From Ferrimonas sp044433165 (GTDB lineage Bacteria; Pseudomonadota; Gammaproteobacteria; Enterobacterales; Shewanellaceae), in NCBI GenBank assembly GCA_044433165.1, contig JAWXTX010000001.1:1-64000 (forward strand): 64,000 nucleotides of DNA, read 5' to 3'. This document shows positions 49,922 through 61,000 of the stretch, in pieces (position 1 is the stretch's first letter; each line of letters starts with the position of its first letter). Below the pieces are notes generated by a model. That model saw only the letters and a program-made list of their open reading frames with translations, did not search any database and was not told the origin of the DNA. Made by a program: the position numbers and the translations under genes.

Positions 49922-52501
49922 TCAGTTGGCGACGATGTTCAGCAGTTTACCCGGGACATAAATGACTTTACGTACCGTTAGTGCATCAATGAATTTTGTG
50001 ACGTTTTCATCCGCCATAGCCATGGCCTCGACGTGCTCTTTGGTGGCATCGGCTGCCACGGTTAAGCGTGCCCGTAATTTGCCATTTACCTGCACAATAA
50101 TCAGTTTTTGATCTTCCACCAGCGCGCTTTCATCCACGGCTGGGAAGGATGCGTCGTCGATGGTTTCTGCGTGCCCCAGTGCTTGGTGCAGCGCAAAACT
50201 GGTGTGTGGAATAATGGGGTAGAGCATGATTACCACCGCCGTTAAGGCTTCTTGCAGCAGAGCTCGGTCGTTATCGCTTTGCTGCGGTGCTTTGGTCAGC
50301 TTGTTCATCAACTCCATAACCGCAGCAATCGCAGTATTGAAGGTTTGACGGCGGCCATAATCGTCGTTCACCTTGGCGATGGTTTGGTGCAAGGCGCGTC
50401 GCAGATCTTTTTGCTCAGGCGTTAAATTGGCCAGATCCAATGCTGGCGCGGTGCCTTTGGCTACGTGGTCAAAGGCCAATTTCCACAAACGCTTAATGAA
50501 GCGATGGGCGCCTTCTACGCCAGACTCTAACCACTCTAAGGTTAATTCTGGTGGCGCGGCAAACATGGTAAACAAACGCACGGTATCCGCGCCGTATTTC
50601 TCCACCATTTGCTGTGGATCGATGCCGTTGTTTTTAGACTTGGACATCTTGGTCATGCCGGTGTGTACCAGTTCACGCCCTTCTGGATCGGTGGCTTTGG
50701 TGATGTTGCCTTTGCCGTCGCGTTCTAAGGTTACATCAACAGGAGAAATCCAGATCCGTTGGCCATTGTCGCCCAAATAGTAGAACGCATCGGCCAGCAC
50801 CATGCCTTGACACAAGAGGCGCTTAGCTGGCTCATCACTGTCCACCAAACCGGCATCGCGCAGTAATTTATGGAAGAAGCGGAAATACAGCAAGTGCATG
50901 TTGGCGTGTTCAATGCCGCCAATGTATTGATCCACAGGGAGCCAGTGATTGGCGCGCGCTGGATCAACCATGCCGGTATCACAGCCGGGGCTGGTGTAAC
51001 GCGCGTAATACCAAGACGATTCCATAAAGGTATCGAAAGTATCGGTTTCACGCAGCGCCGGTACCCCGTTAATAGTGGTTTGCGCCCACGCCTTATCGGC
51101 CTTAATGGGGCTAGTCACGCCATCCATAACCACATCTTCAGGTAGAATAACGGGCAGTTGATCTGCCGGTACAATGACCTGCTCACCGCTTTCTAAAGTG
51201 GCCATTGGGATGGGCGCGCCCCAGTAACGTTGGCGAGAAACGCCCCAATCTCGTAGACGGAAATTGGTGGTTTTCTTGCCTTTGCCCTCGGTCACTAATT
51301 TGGCGGCGATGGCATCAAATGCGGCCGCAAAATCCAGTCCATCAAATTCATCAGAGTTGAACAGGGTGCCTTTGTCGGTATAGGCCGCGGCTGTGATGTC
51401 CAGCTCGCCTTCTAGTGGCTTGATCACAGGGGTGATCTCTAAACCGTATTTGGTGGCGAATTCGTAATCGCGCTGATCGTGCGCAGGCACCGCCATCACC
51501 GCACCGGTGCCGTAGCCCATTAACACGAAGTTAGCGACGAAAATCGGCACGCGTTTACCCGATAGGGGGTGAACCGCATACAGGCCAGTGGCCATGCCTT
51601 TTTTCTCCATGGTGGCCAGCTCGGCTTCGGCTACCTTGGTGTTTTTACATTCTTCAATGAAGGCCGCCAGCGCTGGGTTGTGCTGAGCCGCTTGCTGTGC
51701 CAATGGGTGGCCTGCGGCGATCCCCACATAAGTTACGCCCATTAAGGTATCTGGACGGGTGGTGTAAATATCAAACTGCTGATCGCTGTCGGCAACCGCA
51801 AAGGTCATTTCTACCCCTTCGGAGCGGCCAATCCAGTTGCGTTGCATGGTTTTAACCATTTCTGGCCAGCCTTGCAGTTGGTCCATGTCGCTCAACAATT
51901 GCTCTGCGTAATCAGTAATGCGAATAAACCATTGTGGGATCTCTTTTTGTACCACTGGGCTATCACAGCGCCAGCAGCAGCCATCAACCACTTGCTCGTT
52001 GGCTAAGACGGTTTGGTCGTTTTCACACCAGTTTACCGAGGCGGTTTTTTTGTAAACCAAGCCTTTTTCAAATAATTGGGTGAAAAACCATTGTTCCCAA
52101 CGGTAATAATCGGGTTTACAGGTGGCCAGCTCGCGCGTCCAATCGAAGCCAAAACCCAGCATATTCAGCTGGTTTTTCATGTATTCGATGTTGTCGTATG
52201 TCCATGGCGCTGGGGCGGTTTTGTTTTTGATGGCCGCGTTTTCTGCAGGCAAGCCGAAGGCATCCCAACCCATTGGTTGCATTACGTTTTTACCAAGCAA
52301 ACGTTGGTAACGGCTGATTACGTCGCCAATGGTGTAGTTCCGTACGTGGCCCATATGCAGGTGGCCAGAGGGGTAAGGAAACATCGACAAACAGTAGAAT
52401 TTTTCTTTGCCTTCAATCTCTTTGGCGACAAAGGTGTTTGCGTTTTGCCAGTGCTGCTGCACTTGCGGTTCGATTTGTGCTGGGTTGTATTGCTCTTGCA
52501 T
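49922..52501 (-). CDS. leuS: Leucyl-tRNA synthetase
   Basis: I start it at ATG 52501 (MQEQYNPAQIEPQVQQHW), giving 859 residues (E. coli 860). The frame is open 57 codons further upstream but overlaps the divergent ybeL-like gene. Class I motifs are HLHMGH in FPYPSGHLHMGH and KMSKS in MTKMSKSKNN; the editing domain has the Thr-rich YTTRPDTLMGVTYV. It charges tRNA-Leu. The ribosome site is weak. The divergent zinc-ribbon gene starts 140 bp away, as in E. coli. Confidence 0.98.
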   Translation of the reverse strand: MQEQYNPAQIEPQVQQHWQNANTFVAKEIEGKEKFYCLSMFPYPSGHLHMGHVRNYTIGDVISRYQRLLGKNVMQPMGWDAFGLPAENAAIKNKTAPAPWTYDNIEYMKNQLNMLGFGFDWTRELATCKPDYYRWEQWFFTQLFEKGLVYKKTASVNWCENDQTVLANEQVVDGCCWRCDSPVVQKEIPQWFIRITDYAEQLLSDMDQLQGWPEMVKTMQRNWIGRSEGVEMTFAVADSDQQFDIYTTRPDTLMGVTYVGIAAGHPLAQQAAQHNPALAAFIEECKNTKVAEAELATMEKKGMATGLYAVHPLSGKRVPIFVANFVLMGYGTGAVMAVPAHDQRDYEFATKYGLEITPVIKPLEGELDITAAAYTDKGTLFNSDEFDGLDFAAAFDAIAAKLVTEGKGKKTTNFRLRDWGVSRQRYWGAPIPMATLESGEQVIVPADQLPVILPEDVVMDGVTSPIKADKAWAQTTINGVPALRETDTFDTFMESSWYYARYTSPGCDTGMVDPARANHWLPVDQYIGGIEHANMHLLYFRFFHKLLRDAGLVDSDEPAKRLLCQGMVLADAFYYLGDNGQRIWISPVDVTLERDGKGNITKATDPEGRELVHTGMTKMSKSKNNGIDPQQMVEKYGADTVRLFTMFAAPPELTLEWLESGVEGAHRFIKRLWKLAFDHVAKGTAPALDLANLTPEQKDLRRALHQTIAKVNDDYGRRQTFNTAIAAVMELMNKLTKAPQQSDNDRALLQEALTAVVIMLYPIIPHTSFALHQALGHAETIDDASFPAVDESALVEDQKLIIVQVNGKLRARLTVAADATKEHVEAMAMADENVTKFIDALTVRKVIYVPGKLLNIVAN

Positions 52502-52640
52502 CGACACGGTGAGAGTCCAACTTGAATTTTTGATTTCAGGCAGGGAATGGCCCATAAAGATCTGCATAGAATACCGTACAACGGCCATCAGCAACACCCT
52601 AGCGATCCGGACGATGGCAACATAAAAAGAGGCATAGGCC

Positions 52641-53150
52641 ATGAAAAGTGATAATGATTTGCTGATCCACAAATACGAAAGCCTGTTGCAAGAGATGGAA
52701 AAGCGCTACCGTGCTGATCCTGATCTGACCTTAAATCAACTGGATGATGTGTTGCAAAACAGCAAGCCGTATCTGGTATTAAATCAAGAACTCAGTCGCG
52801 CCGAAATGGCGTTGGTGGCGCAATTTTTACGCCGTGACTTGGTGCATTACGCTGAGCGCTATGCCCAAGAGCAGTTTGAAAGCGAAGGCGATAGCCTGTT
52901 TACATTGAGTTTGGAAAATACCGTGTGGCGCTGGCTTGGCACCATTACCGATCGCAGCCAATTAGAGTGGCATGAGCTTGGGCAAGATCTAAAGCACCAG
53001 GGTACCTATGAGGCGGGAGAGATTGTCGGTCTGGGTGAGCTGGTGTGTGATAATTGCCAAGCGGTGATGCATTTTTATCATCCTACGCGTTTGCCCGCGT
53101 GCACTGAATGCGATGGGGTGTTGTTTTCACGTCGCGCGTTGGCGCCGTAA
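52641..53150 (+). CDS. ybeL: Zinc-ribbon protein of the YbeL/DUF1451 family
   Basis: 169 residues. The N-terminal 120 residues are helical (LLIHKYESLLQEMEKRYRAD). The C-terminus holds a zinc ribbon with two C-x2-C knuckles, LVCDNCQAVMHF and PACTECDGVLF. The family has no firm function. It is divergent from leuS, the same neighbourhood as in E. coli. Its stop codon lies inside a hairpin (about 53146-53170). Confidence 0.93.
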   Translation: MKSDNDLLIHKYESLLQEMEKRYRADPDLTLNQLDDVLQNSKPYLVLNQELSRAEMALVAQFLRRDLVHYAERYAQEQFESEGDSLFTLSLENTVWRWLGTITDRSQLEWHELGQDLKHQGTYEAGEIVGLGELVCDNCQAVMHFYHPTRLPACTECDGVLFSRRALAP

Positions 53151-53210
53151 GCGCAAAGTGCACTTACGGCTAGGGATCCCACCGCCACGCTGCTGCGCGG
53201 TGGTGGGATC
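53146..53210. other. Two hairpins between convergent ybeL-like and ettA genes
   Basis: CCGTAAG/CTTACGG (7 bp, containing the ybeL-like stop) is followed by GATCCCACC/GGTGGGATC (9 bp, 53175-53183 and 53202-53210) with partial extra pairing inside. Neither has a T-run. They probably limit read-through or protect 3' ends of the two convergent transcripts. Confidence 0.45.
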
Positions 53211-53216
53211 GCACAG

Positions 53217-54881
53217 TTAGTTAATGCGTTTGTATTTAACGCGGTGTGGCTCAGTGATGTCGATCCCTTGCTCTTTTTTCATCCACTCGGCGTATTCTTG
53301 GAAGTTGCCTTCAAAGAAGTTGTGTTTGCCTTCATCGCGGTAATCCAAGATGTGGGTGGCCACACGGTCGAGGAACCAACGATCGTGCGAGATCACCATG
53401 GCACAGCCAGGGAACTCCAGCAGAGCGTTTTCCAAGGCGCGCAGGGTTTCAATATCCAGATCGTTAGTGGGCTCATCCAACAGCAATAAGTTACCGCCAG
53501 CTTGCAGCAGTTTGGCTAAGTGCAAACGGCCGCGTTCACCACCAGAAAGCTCCCCAACCCGTTTTTGTTGATCGACGCCTTTAAAGTTAAAGCGTGAGAC
53601 ATAAGCGCGGGAGTTGATCTCAAAGTTTCCGATACGCAGGAGATCTTGGCCATCGGCAATCTCTTGGAAAACAGTTTTGCTGTCGTCCATGTTGTCGCGG
53701 AACTGATCCACCGAGGCGATTTGCACGGTTTCACCGAGGGTGATGGTGCCCGAGTCTGGCTGCTCTTTGCCTGAAATCATGCGGAACAGGGTGGATTTAC
53801 CGGCACCGTTTGAGCCGATGATCCCAACAATGGCGCCTTTAGGGATGGACAGCGATAAATCGTCGATCAGCACGCGGCCATCGTAAGACTTACTCAAATT
53901 GGTTAATTCCAGCACTTTGTCGCCCAAACGAGGCCCAGGTGGAATAAACAATTCGTTGGTTTCATTGCGTTTTTGGTAGTCGCTGGTGTTCAGCTCATCA
54001 AAGCGAGCCATCCGCGCTTTGGATTTGGCTTGTCGTCCTTTGGGGTTTTGACGCACCCATTCCAGCTCTTTCTCAATGGATTTTTGGCGCGCTTTTTCTT
54101 GAGCTGCTTCTTGCTTTAAGCGCTCATCTTTTTGTTCTAGCCACGAGGAGTAGTTACCCTCCCATGGGATCCCCTCACCTCGGTCTAGTTCTAAGATCCA
54201 ACCCGCAGCGTTATCTAAGAAGTAGCGGTCGTGGGTAATGGCCACAACTGTGCCTGGGTATTCCACCAAGAAGCGCTCAAGCCACGCCACAGATTCGGCA
54301 TCCAAGTGGTTGGTGGGTTCGTCCAGCAGCAGCATGTCGGGTTTTTCTAATAACAACCGACACAGTGCCACCCGGCGGCGCTCCCCCCCAGAAAGCGTGG
54401 CGATTTTGGCATCCCACGCGGGCAAACGCATAGCATCGGCCGCCCGCTCTAGCGCGTTGTCGAGGTTATGGCCATCTTTGGCGGCAATAATGGCTTCTAA
54501 TTGGCCTTGCTCTTTGGCTAAAGCGTCAAAGTCGGCATCGGGCTCGGCGTAGGCGGTATAAACTTCATCCAAACGCTTTAACGCACCTGCCACATCCGCC
54601 ACGGCTTCTTCAATGGCTTCACGAACGGTTTGCTCTGGGTCCAGCTTTGGTTCCTGTGGCAAATAACCGACGTTAATGCCCGGCTGTGGCCGCGCTTCCC
54701 CTTCAAATTCGGTATCCACGCCAGCCATGATCCGCAATAGGGTGGATTTACCGGCACCGTTTAGGCCCAGTACGCCAATTTTGGCGCCAGGGAAAAAAGA
54801 GAGAGAAATGTCTTTAAGAATATGGCGTTTTGGTGGCACAACTTTGCCAACGCGCAACATGCTGTAGATAAACTGAGCCAT
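53217..54881 (-). CDS. ettA: Energy-dependent translational throttle protein EttA (ABC-F)
   Basis: 554 residues (E. coli 555). Two ABC domains with Walker A GLNGAGKST and GSNGAGKST, signatures LSGGERRRVALC and LSGGERGRLHLA, and Walker B LLLDEPTNHLD and LLLDEPTNDLD. Between them is the charged P-site tRNA interaction linker (KDERLKQEAAQEKARQKSIE). No membrane segments. EttA binds the ribosomal E site and slows the first elongation step when ADP/ATP is high. The upstream region has a promoter-like TAAAAT beside an inverted repeat. Confidence 0.97.
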   Translation of the reverse strand: MAQFIYSMLRVGKVVPPKRHILKDISLSFFPGAKIGVLGLNGAGKSTLLRIMAGVDTEFEGEARPQPGINVGYLPQEPKLDPEQTVREAIEEAVADVAGALKRLDEVYTAYAEPDADFDALAKEQGQLEAIIAAKDGHNLDNALERAADAMRLPAWDAKIATLSGGERRRVALCRLLLEKPDMLLLDEPTNHLDAESVAWLERFLVEYPGTVVAITHDRYFLDNAAGWILELDRGEGIPWEGNYSSWLEQKDERLKQEAAQEKARQKSIEKELEWVRQNPKGRQAKSKARMARFDELNTSDYQKRNETNELFIPPGPRLGDKVLELTNLSKSYDGRVLIDDLSLSIPKGAIVGIIGSNGAGKSTLFRMISGKEQPDSGTITLGETVQIASVDQFRDNMDDSKTVFQEIADGQDLLRIGNFEINSRAYVSRFNFKGVDQQKRVGELSGGERGRLHLAKLLQAGGNLLLLDEPTNDLDIETLRALENALLEFPGCAMVISHDRWFLDRVATHILDYRDEGKHNFFEGNFQEYAEWMKKEQGIDITEPHRVKYKRIN

Positions 54882-55227
54882 GTGAAAGGTCGTCTTTTCC
54901 GTAAATTGAAAGCGCGAATTTTACCTTATCCACCAACGGATAAGTACTCCCATTTATGGTGATCTTTCGGTCATGATTGGTCGTTGAAACTTAAGTTGTG
55001 AAGCGGCTTTATCTGCCCCTCAATCTTAGGCATGCGCTGTCATCAATTGTCTGATAAGTTGCGATGCACTTGGGCGCCCATTCTGAGCAAGGTACAATCC
55101 GCCGCGCAGCCCATGCGCGGTGTTTATGCTTCAAGGCGCATTTGGCCTAATGAATGCTCGTCCCATCGGGTGCTACGGCATCGACACGTTGCCGGCTCGT
55201 CTTAGCAGTATTGTCAGGGAGAATAAT
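54882..55227. other. Divergent ettA-glyA promoter region
   Basis: 346 bp without a gene. The ettA side has TAAAAT (minus strand, 54918-54923) and the inverted repeat CTTATCC-N6-GGATAAG (54925-54944), a possible operator. The glyA side has a clear promoter at 55070-55098 and a leader hairpin CCGCGCA/TGCGCGG (55102-55120) at the predicted transcript start. I see no glycine riboswitch and no PurR box. Confidence 0.55.
55070..55098 (+). promoter_or_regulatory. glyA promoter
   Basis: TTGGGC (55070-55075) and TACAAT (55093-55098) are 17 bases apart, giving a leader of about 120 nt before glyA. Confidence 0.6.
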
Positions 55228-56484
55228 ATGCTCGAAAAATCAATGAACATTGCCGATTTTGACCCCGAACTGTGGGCGTCGATGGAAGCGGAGCGTGTGC
55301 GTCAAGAGCAACACATTGAGTTGATTGCCTCGGAAAACTACACCAGCCCTCGGGTTTTGGAAGCTCAAGGCTCGCAGCTCACCAATAAATACGCAGAAGG
55401 GTACCCAGACAAGCGCTATTACGGCGGATGCGAGTATGTGGACATTGCCGAGAAACTGGCCATTAGCCGTGCTTGTGAGCTGTTTGGCGCCAGCTACGCG
55501 AACGTGCAACCTCACTCTGGCTCGCAAGCCAATGCGGCGGTCTTTATGGCGCTGCTGGAGCCGGGTGAAACCGTGTTAGGCATGAGCTTGGCGCACGGTG
55601 GCCATTTAACGCACGGTGCTTCGGTTTCTTTTTCTGGCAAACTGTACCACGCGGTGCAATACGGCATTACCCCAGACACTGGCGAGATTGATTACGACCA
55701 AGTACGTGCGTTGGCGCAGGCGCATCAACCCAAAATGATCATCGCTGGTTTCTCTGCCTATTCGGGCATTGTAGATTGGGCGAAATTCCGTGCCATTGCT
55801 GACGAAGTGGGGGCCTATCTGTTTGTGGATATGGCCCACGTTGCGGGCTTAGTGGCGGCGGGGGTATACCCCAATCCATTACCGCATGCTCATGTGGTCA
55901 CCACCACCACCCACAAAACCTTGGCAGGGCCGCGCGGCGGGTTAATTTTGTCAGCCTGCGGTGATGAAACCATTGAGAAGAAGCTCAATTCGGCGGTGTT
56001 CCCCGGTGGTCAAGGTGGGCCTTTGTGTCATGTTATCGCTGCAAAAGCGGTGGCCTTTAAAGAGGCTTTGCAACCGGAATTTACCACTTATCAACAACAG
56101 GTGGTGCGTAACGCCCAAACCATGGCCGCGGCCTTTATCGAACGAGGCTATAAAGTGGTTTCAGGTGGTACTCATAACCACCTGTTTTTACTGGATTTGA
56201 TTGATAAGGAGATCACCGGTAAAGACGCCGATGCCGCCTTAGGCCGTGCCAATATCACCGTCAATAAAAATTCGGTTCCCAACGATCCTCGTAGTCCCTT
56301 TGTCACGTCGGGCTTGCGGATTGGCACACCGGCATTAACGCGCCGTGGCATGGGAGAAGCCGAAGCACGTCAGTTGACCGGTTGGATCTGCGATGTGTTA
56401 GACAATTTGGGCGACGCGCAAATCGAAGCGCAGGTAAAGGCGCAAGTGCTGGCGTTGTGTGAGTGCTTCCCTGTGTACGCCTAA
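55228..56484 (+). CDS. glyA: Serine hydroxymethyltransferase
   Basis: Start at 55228 (MLEKSMNIADFDPELW) with GGGAG upstream gives 418 residues (E. coli 417). Key blocks are IASENYTSPRVLEAQGSQLTNKYAEGYP, HGGHLTHGASVSFSGK and the PLP lysine in VTTTTHKTLAGPRGG. It converts serine and tetrahydrofolate to glycine and methylene-THF, the main one-carbon source. It is a single-gene unit closed by a terminator. Confidence 0.98.
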   Translation: MLEKSMNIADFDPELWASMEAERVRQEQHIELIASENYTSPRVLEAQGSQLTNKYAEGYPDKRYYGGCEYVDIAEKLAISRACELFGASYANVQPHSGSQANAAVFMALLEPGETVLGMSLAHGGHLTHGASVSFSGKLYHAVQYGITPDTGEIDYDQVRALAQAHQPKMIIAGFSAYSGIVDWAKFRAIADEVGAYLFVDMAHVAGLVAAGVYPNPLPHAHVVTTTTHKTLAGPRGGLILSACGDETIEKKLNSAVFPGGQGGPLCHVIAAKAVAFKEALQPEFTTYQQQVVRNAQTMAAAFIERGYKVVSGGTHNHLFLLDLIDKEITGKDADAALGRANITVNKNSVPNDPRSPFVTSGLRIGTPALTRRGMGEAEARQLTGWICDVLDNLGDAQIEAQVKAQVLALCECFPVYA

Positions 56485-56550
56485 TCCATCTTTTGTGGGC
56501 AGGTGGCGCCCTGTGTGGTTGCCTGCAATATGACGCTTAAGAGGATAAAA

Positions 56551-56577
56551 AAACGCCCACATCATTGTGGGCGTTTT
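56551..56577. terminator. Bidirectional terminator between glyA and gltD
   Basis: AAACGCCCACA pairs with TGTGGGCGTTT around a short TCAT loop, with A- and T-runs on both flanks. Confidence 0.94.
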
Positions 56578-56595
56578 TGTGGTTGTGATGCTTGG

Positions 56596-58023
56596 CTAAG
56601 CGCGTTGGCGCAGCGCTGCATCAAAGGCATCCAGCATCCCTAGGGCTGCTTTACGGCCTTGATCGATGGCGGTAACCACCAGATCTGAGCCACGCACCAT
56701 ATCACCACCGGCAAACACTTTGGGGTGGCTGGTTTGCAGAGGATAACGGCCTTGCTCTGGTGCCAAAATTAAGCCTTGGTCGTTGGTCATAATGCCGTGT
56801 TGCCCCAACCATGCAGGTGGGCTGGCTTGAAAACCAAAAGCGATGAGTACGGCATCGGCTGGCAGCAGGTGTTCGGAGCCAGCAATGGGCTCTGGCCGTC
56901 GGCGTCCCCATTCATCGGCTTCCCCTAATTGGGTTTCAATGCACTCCACCGCGATGACTTGACCATTGGCGTCGGTTTTAATGGCCAGCGGCTGGCGATT
57001 AAATAAAAAGTCGACCCCCTCTTCACGGGCATTGGCCACCTCTTTACGCGAGCCGGGCATGTTGGCCTCATCACGGCGATAGGCACATTGCACTGTGCTA
57101 GCACCTTGGCGAATGGCACTGCGCACGCAGTCCATTGCGGTATCGCCTCCGCCAAGGACGACGACGCGCTGATCTTTAAGGTCGATAAACGGATGTTCAA
57201 CCACGTAGTTTTCCAGCTTGGCGGTATTGGCAATCAGGTAGGGCAGCGCCTGATATACCCCTTGGGCGGATTCGCCGGGCAAGCCTCCGGCCATGGCTTG
57301 GTATGTCCCTAACCCTAAAAAGACGCTGTCGTGTTGTGCCAGTAAGGTTTCAAAGGGCACATCGGTACCGATGTCGCAATTTAGTTTAAATTCAATGCCC
57401 ATGCCTTCCAGCAAGTTACGGCGTGTACGTACCACGGACTTTTCTAATTTGAAGGAGGGGATCCCAAAGGTGAGTAGGCCGCCGATCTCTGGGTGTCTAT
57501 CGTAGACGGTGACTTGAACGCCATTACGGGTTAATACATCCGCACAAGCAAGCCCAGCTGGGCCGGCACCGACGACGGCAACGTGCTCTTTTCGAGGGAT
57601 AACCGCCGATAAATCGGGACGCCAGCCTTGCTTAATGGCTTCGTCGGTAATGTATTTTTCTACCGAGCCAATAGTGACGGCGCCAAAATCCTCATTGAGG
57701 GTACAAGCACCTTCACAAAGCCTATCTTGCGGGCAGACTCGGCCACACATTTCGGGCAGAGAGTTGGTTTGATGGGACAGCTCTGCCGCTTCAAAAATGC
57801 GCCCCGCTTTGGCTAAACGCAGCCAATCGGGAATGTAGTTGTGAACTGGGCACTGCCATTCGCAATAAGGATTACCGCAATCCAAACAACGATCGGCTTG
57901 CTGGCTCTGTTCTTGGTCAGTAAACGGTTGATAGATCTCAACAAATGCTTGCGAACGCTCTTGCGCTGGCAGCTTACTGGGGTCTTGACGTGGCTGATCA
58001 ATAAATTGAAAAACGTTATTCAC
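56596..58023 (-). CDS. gltD: Glutamate synthase (NADPH) small subunit
   Basis: 475 residues (E. coli 472). The N-terminal Fe-S region has DRCLDCGNPYCEWQCPVHN and MCGRVCPQDRLCEGAC. Two Rossmann motifs follow: VAVVGAGPAGLACADVL (FAD) and VVVLGGGDTAMDCVRSA (NADPH). It passes electrons from NADPH to GltB for glutamate formation. It lies 9 bp downstream of gltB. Confidence 0.97.
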   Translation of the reverse strand: MNNVFQFIDQPRQDPSKLPAQERSQAFVEIYQPFTDQEQSQQADRCLDCGNPYCEWQCPVHNYIPDWLRLAKAGRIFEAAELSHQTNSLPEMCGRVCPQDRLCEGACTLNEDFGAVTIGSVEKYITDEAIKQGWRPDLSAVIPRKEHVAVVGAGPAGLACADVLTRNGVQVTVYDRHPEIGGLLTFGIPSFKLEKSVVRTRRNLLEGMGIEFKLNCDIGTDVPFETLLAQHDSVFLGLGTYQAMAGGLPGESAQGVYQALPYLIANTAKLENYVVEHPFIDLKDQRVVVLGGGDTAMDCVRSAIRQGASTVQCAYRRDEANMPGSRKEVANAREEGVDFLFNRQPLAIKTDANGQVIAVECIETQLGEADEWGRRRPEPIAGSEHLLPADAVLIAFGFQASPPAWLGQHGIMTNDQGLILAPEQGRYPLQTSHPKVFAGGDMVRGSDLVVTAIDQGRKAALGMLDAFDAALRQRA

Positions 58024-58032
58024 GATGATCTC

Positions 58033-61000
58033 CTAGCTGGCCTGCACGGTAATGGTTTGCTGGGTGGATAAGCTCAGCAGTTCTTGGATCTGGCTGGTTT
58101 TGGGTTTCACTAATTTAAAGCGCGGCAGCCAGTGGGTGAGATCCGCCAAGATGTCCGCAGCGCGGGCAGAGCCGGTATTTTCCAAATGCGCTTGCAGCAA
58201 TTGCTTTAAATGGTGCTGAACCATCGGCTCGGTAACACTCATCAGCTCCACCAACTCGCCGTTGAGACGCCGTTCAAAATCATTGTGTTGATCAAAAACA
58301 TAAGCGAAGCCGCCGGTCATGCCTGCGCCGAAGTTGACCCCCGTTTTCCCTAAGATCACCACCACTCCGCCAGTCATGTATTCACAGCCGTTATCACCAC
58401 AGCCTTCAATGACCGCAACCGCACCAGAGTTGCGTACCGCAAAACGCTCTCCGGCTTGACCTGAGGCAAACAAACGGCCGCCAGTGGCGCCATACAAACA
58501 GGTATTACCGATGATGACCGACTCATGGCTGTCGTAGGCCACCCCTTCAGGGGTACGAACCACCAACTCACCGCCGGTCATCCCTTTGCCCACATAATCG
58601 TTGGCATCACCGGATAGCGTCAGTTTCAAACCACCCACGTTAAACACCCCAAAGCTTTGTCCTGCGGTGCCTTGAAAGTAGAACTCAATCGGTGTGGCCG
58701 CCATGCCCTGATTACCCCAGCGTTGGGCTATGTGCCCAGATAGGGTGGCTCCAATCGAGCGATCGGTGTTGTTTAGGGTCATGCAAAATGCACCGCCACT
58801 GCCGTTTTGTACCGCTTCTAATGCTAAGGCCAGCATCTGTTGGTTTGCCAGCCCTTGATCATCTGGGTGATTGCGGATGGTGTTAAACACCGAGGTGCGC
58901 TTGGACGCGATGGCGCGATGCATAATCGGCGCGAGATCTAAGCGTTGTTGACGCCCTGTTTGGCCGGGTAACTGACGCAGCCAATCGCTGCGGCCAATAA
59001 TGTGATTAAACTCGGTAACGCCTAATGCCACCAACCATTGGCGTACATCGGCGGCAATAAATTGGAAAAACTGCATCACTTTTTCTGGGGTGCCATGGTA
59101 GTGGCGCTCTCGTAAGCGATTGTCTTGGGTGGCTACCCCAGTGGCGCAATTGTTTAAGTGGCAGATCCGCAAATATTTACAGCCTAATGCCACCATCGGA
59201 GCGGTACCAAAACCAAAACTTTCCGCCCCCAGTAAGGCCCCTTTAATCACATCCAAGCCGGTTTTTAAGCCCCCATCAACCTGCAACATCACTTTATGGC
59301 GCAAGTTGTTCGCCACCAAGGCTTGATGGACTTCCGCCAGCCCCAATTCCCATGGGCTGCCCGCATAATGGATGGAGGTGAGTGGGCTGGCACCGGTACC
59401 ACCGTCGTAGCCGGAAACGGTGATCATATCGGCGTTGGCTTTGGCCACACCGCAAGCGATGGTGCCAATGCCCGGTTCGGAAACCAGTTTGACTGAGATC
59501 CGAGCTTTGGGGTTTATCTGTTTTAAATCAAAGATAAGCTGGGCCAGATCTTCGATGGAGTAAATATCGTGATGTGGTGGTGGTGAGATCAAGGTGACCC
59601 CAGGGCGGCTGTAACGCAACGAGGCAATTTCAGCCGACACTTTATCGCCAGGCAATTGCCCGCCTTCACCGGGTTTGGCCCCTTGGGCAACTTTAATTTG
59701 GATGACATCTGCGCTCATTAAATAGGCGGCAGTTACCCCAAAACGCCCCGAGGCCACCTGTTTAATGCGCGAATTGCCCGGCCCATTTAAGCGGCGTGGA
59801 TCTTCGCCCCCTTCGCCCGAATTGGAGTGGCCACCTAAGCGGTTCATGGCAATGGCCAGCGCTTCGTGCGCTTCTGGGCCTAAAGCACCCACGCTCATGG
59901 CGGCGGTATCAAAGCGCCAAAAGAGTTTTTCTACCCCTTCCACTTGCGTTTCATCAAGAGGCTCCGCCGCGCGGGTATCTACATTGAGCAGATCGCGCAA
60001 GGTGGCGACTGGGCGCTCATCCACCAAAGTGCGGTAGCGCGCCCATGCCGCCGCGTCTTGATGGTTTACCGCTTGTTGTAGCTGCTGCACCACATCGGGA
60101 TTGAAGCAGTGGTATTCGCCACCATGAACAAACTTCAGTAACCCCCCATGTCGTAGCGGCTGATGACGCTGAAATGCGTGTTGGTGTAACTGCGCTTGAT
60201 CCGCTTCAATGTCCTCAAAATTCGCGCCTTTAATGCGGTTGGTCACTCCATGGAAACACAGTGCCACCACTTCATCAGCCAAACCGATGGCTTCAAAGAG
60301 ATGGGCACAACGGTAGCTGGCAACCGTGGAAATCCCCATTTTTGAGAGAATTTTAAGCAGTCCTTTATCGAGACCCGTACGGTATTTCAGTTGCAGTTCG
60401 CGTAATTGATGCCCTTGCTGCTGTTGCTGTGCCAGTGCTGCTAACGACTCGTACGCCAAGTAGGGGTAGATGGCCGTTGCGCCAAAGCCCAGCAATACCG
60501 CAAAGTGGTGTGGATCACGGGCACTGCCGGTTTCCACAATGATGTTGGCATCGCAGCGTAACTGGTTGACCACAAGGTTGCGCTGCACGGCTCCAACGGC
60601 CATGGCTGCTGGGATCAGCAGTTGTTCGGCGCTGATGTGGCGATCCGACAAAATCACCATTGTTGCGCCACCGCTGGCCGCTTGCTGAGCTTGCAGACAG
60701 ATCCGTTCGATGGCGGTTTTTAGCCCTTCTTGGGGATCGTAACTGAGGCTGATGAGCTCTGAGCGGAAGTGTTCGTTATCTAAGCTGCGCAATTGCTGGA
60801 AATCGGAATACAGCAGCACGGGCGATTGCAGCAGCACCCGATTGGCAAGGCCATAGGTTTCATTAAAGGGGTTTTGCTCTTTACCTATGCAGGTAGAGAG
60901 GCTCATGACGTGCCGTTCACGCAATGGATCGATAGGGGGGTTGGTGACTTGGGCAAACTGCTGGCGGAAATAATCATAAAGTGAGCGTACTTGGCCAGAA

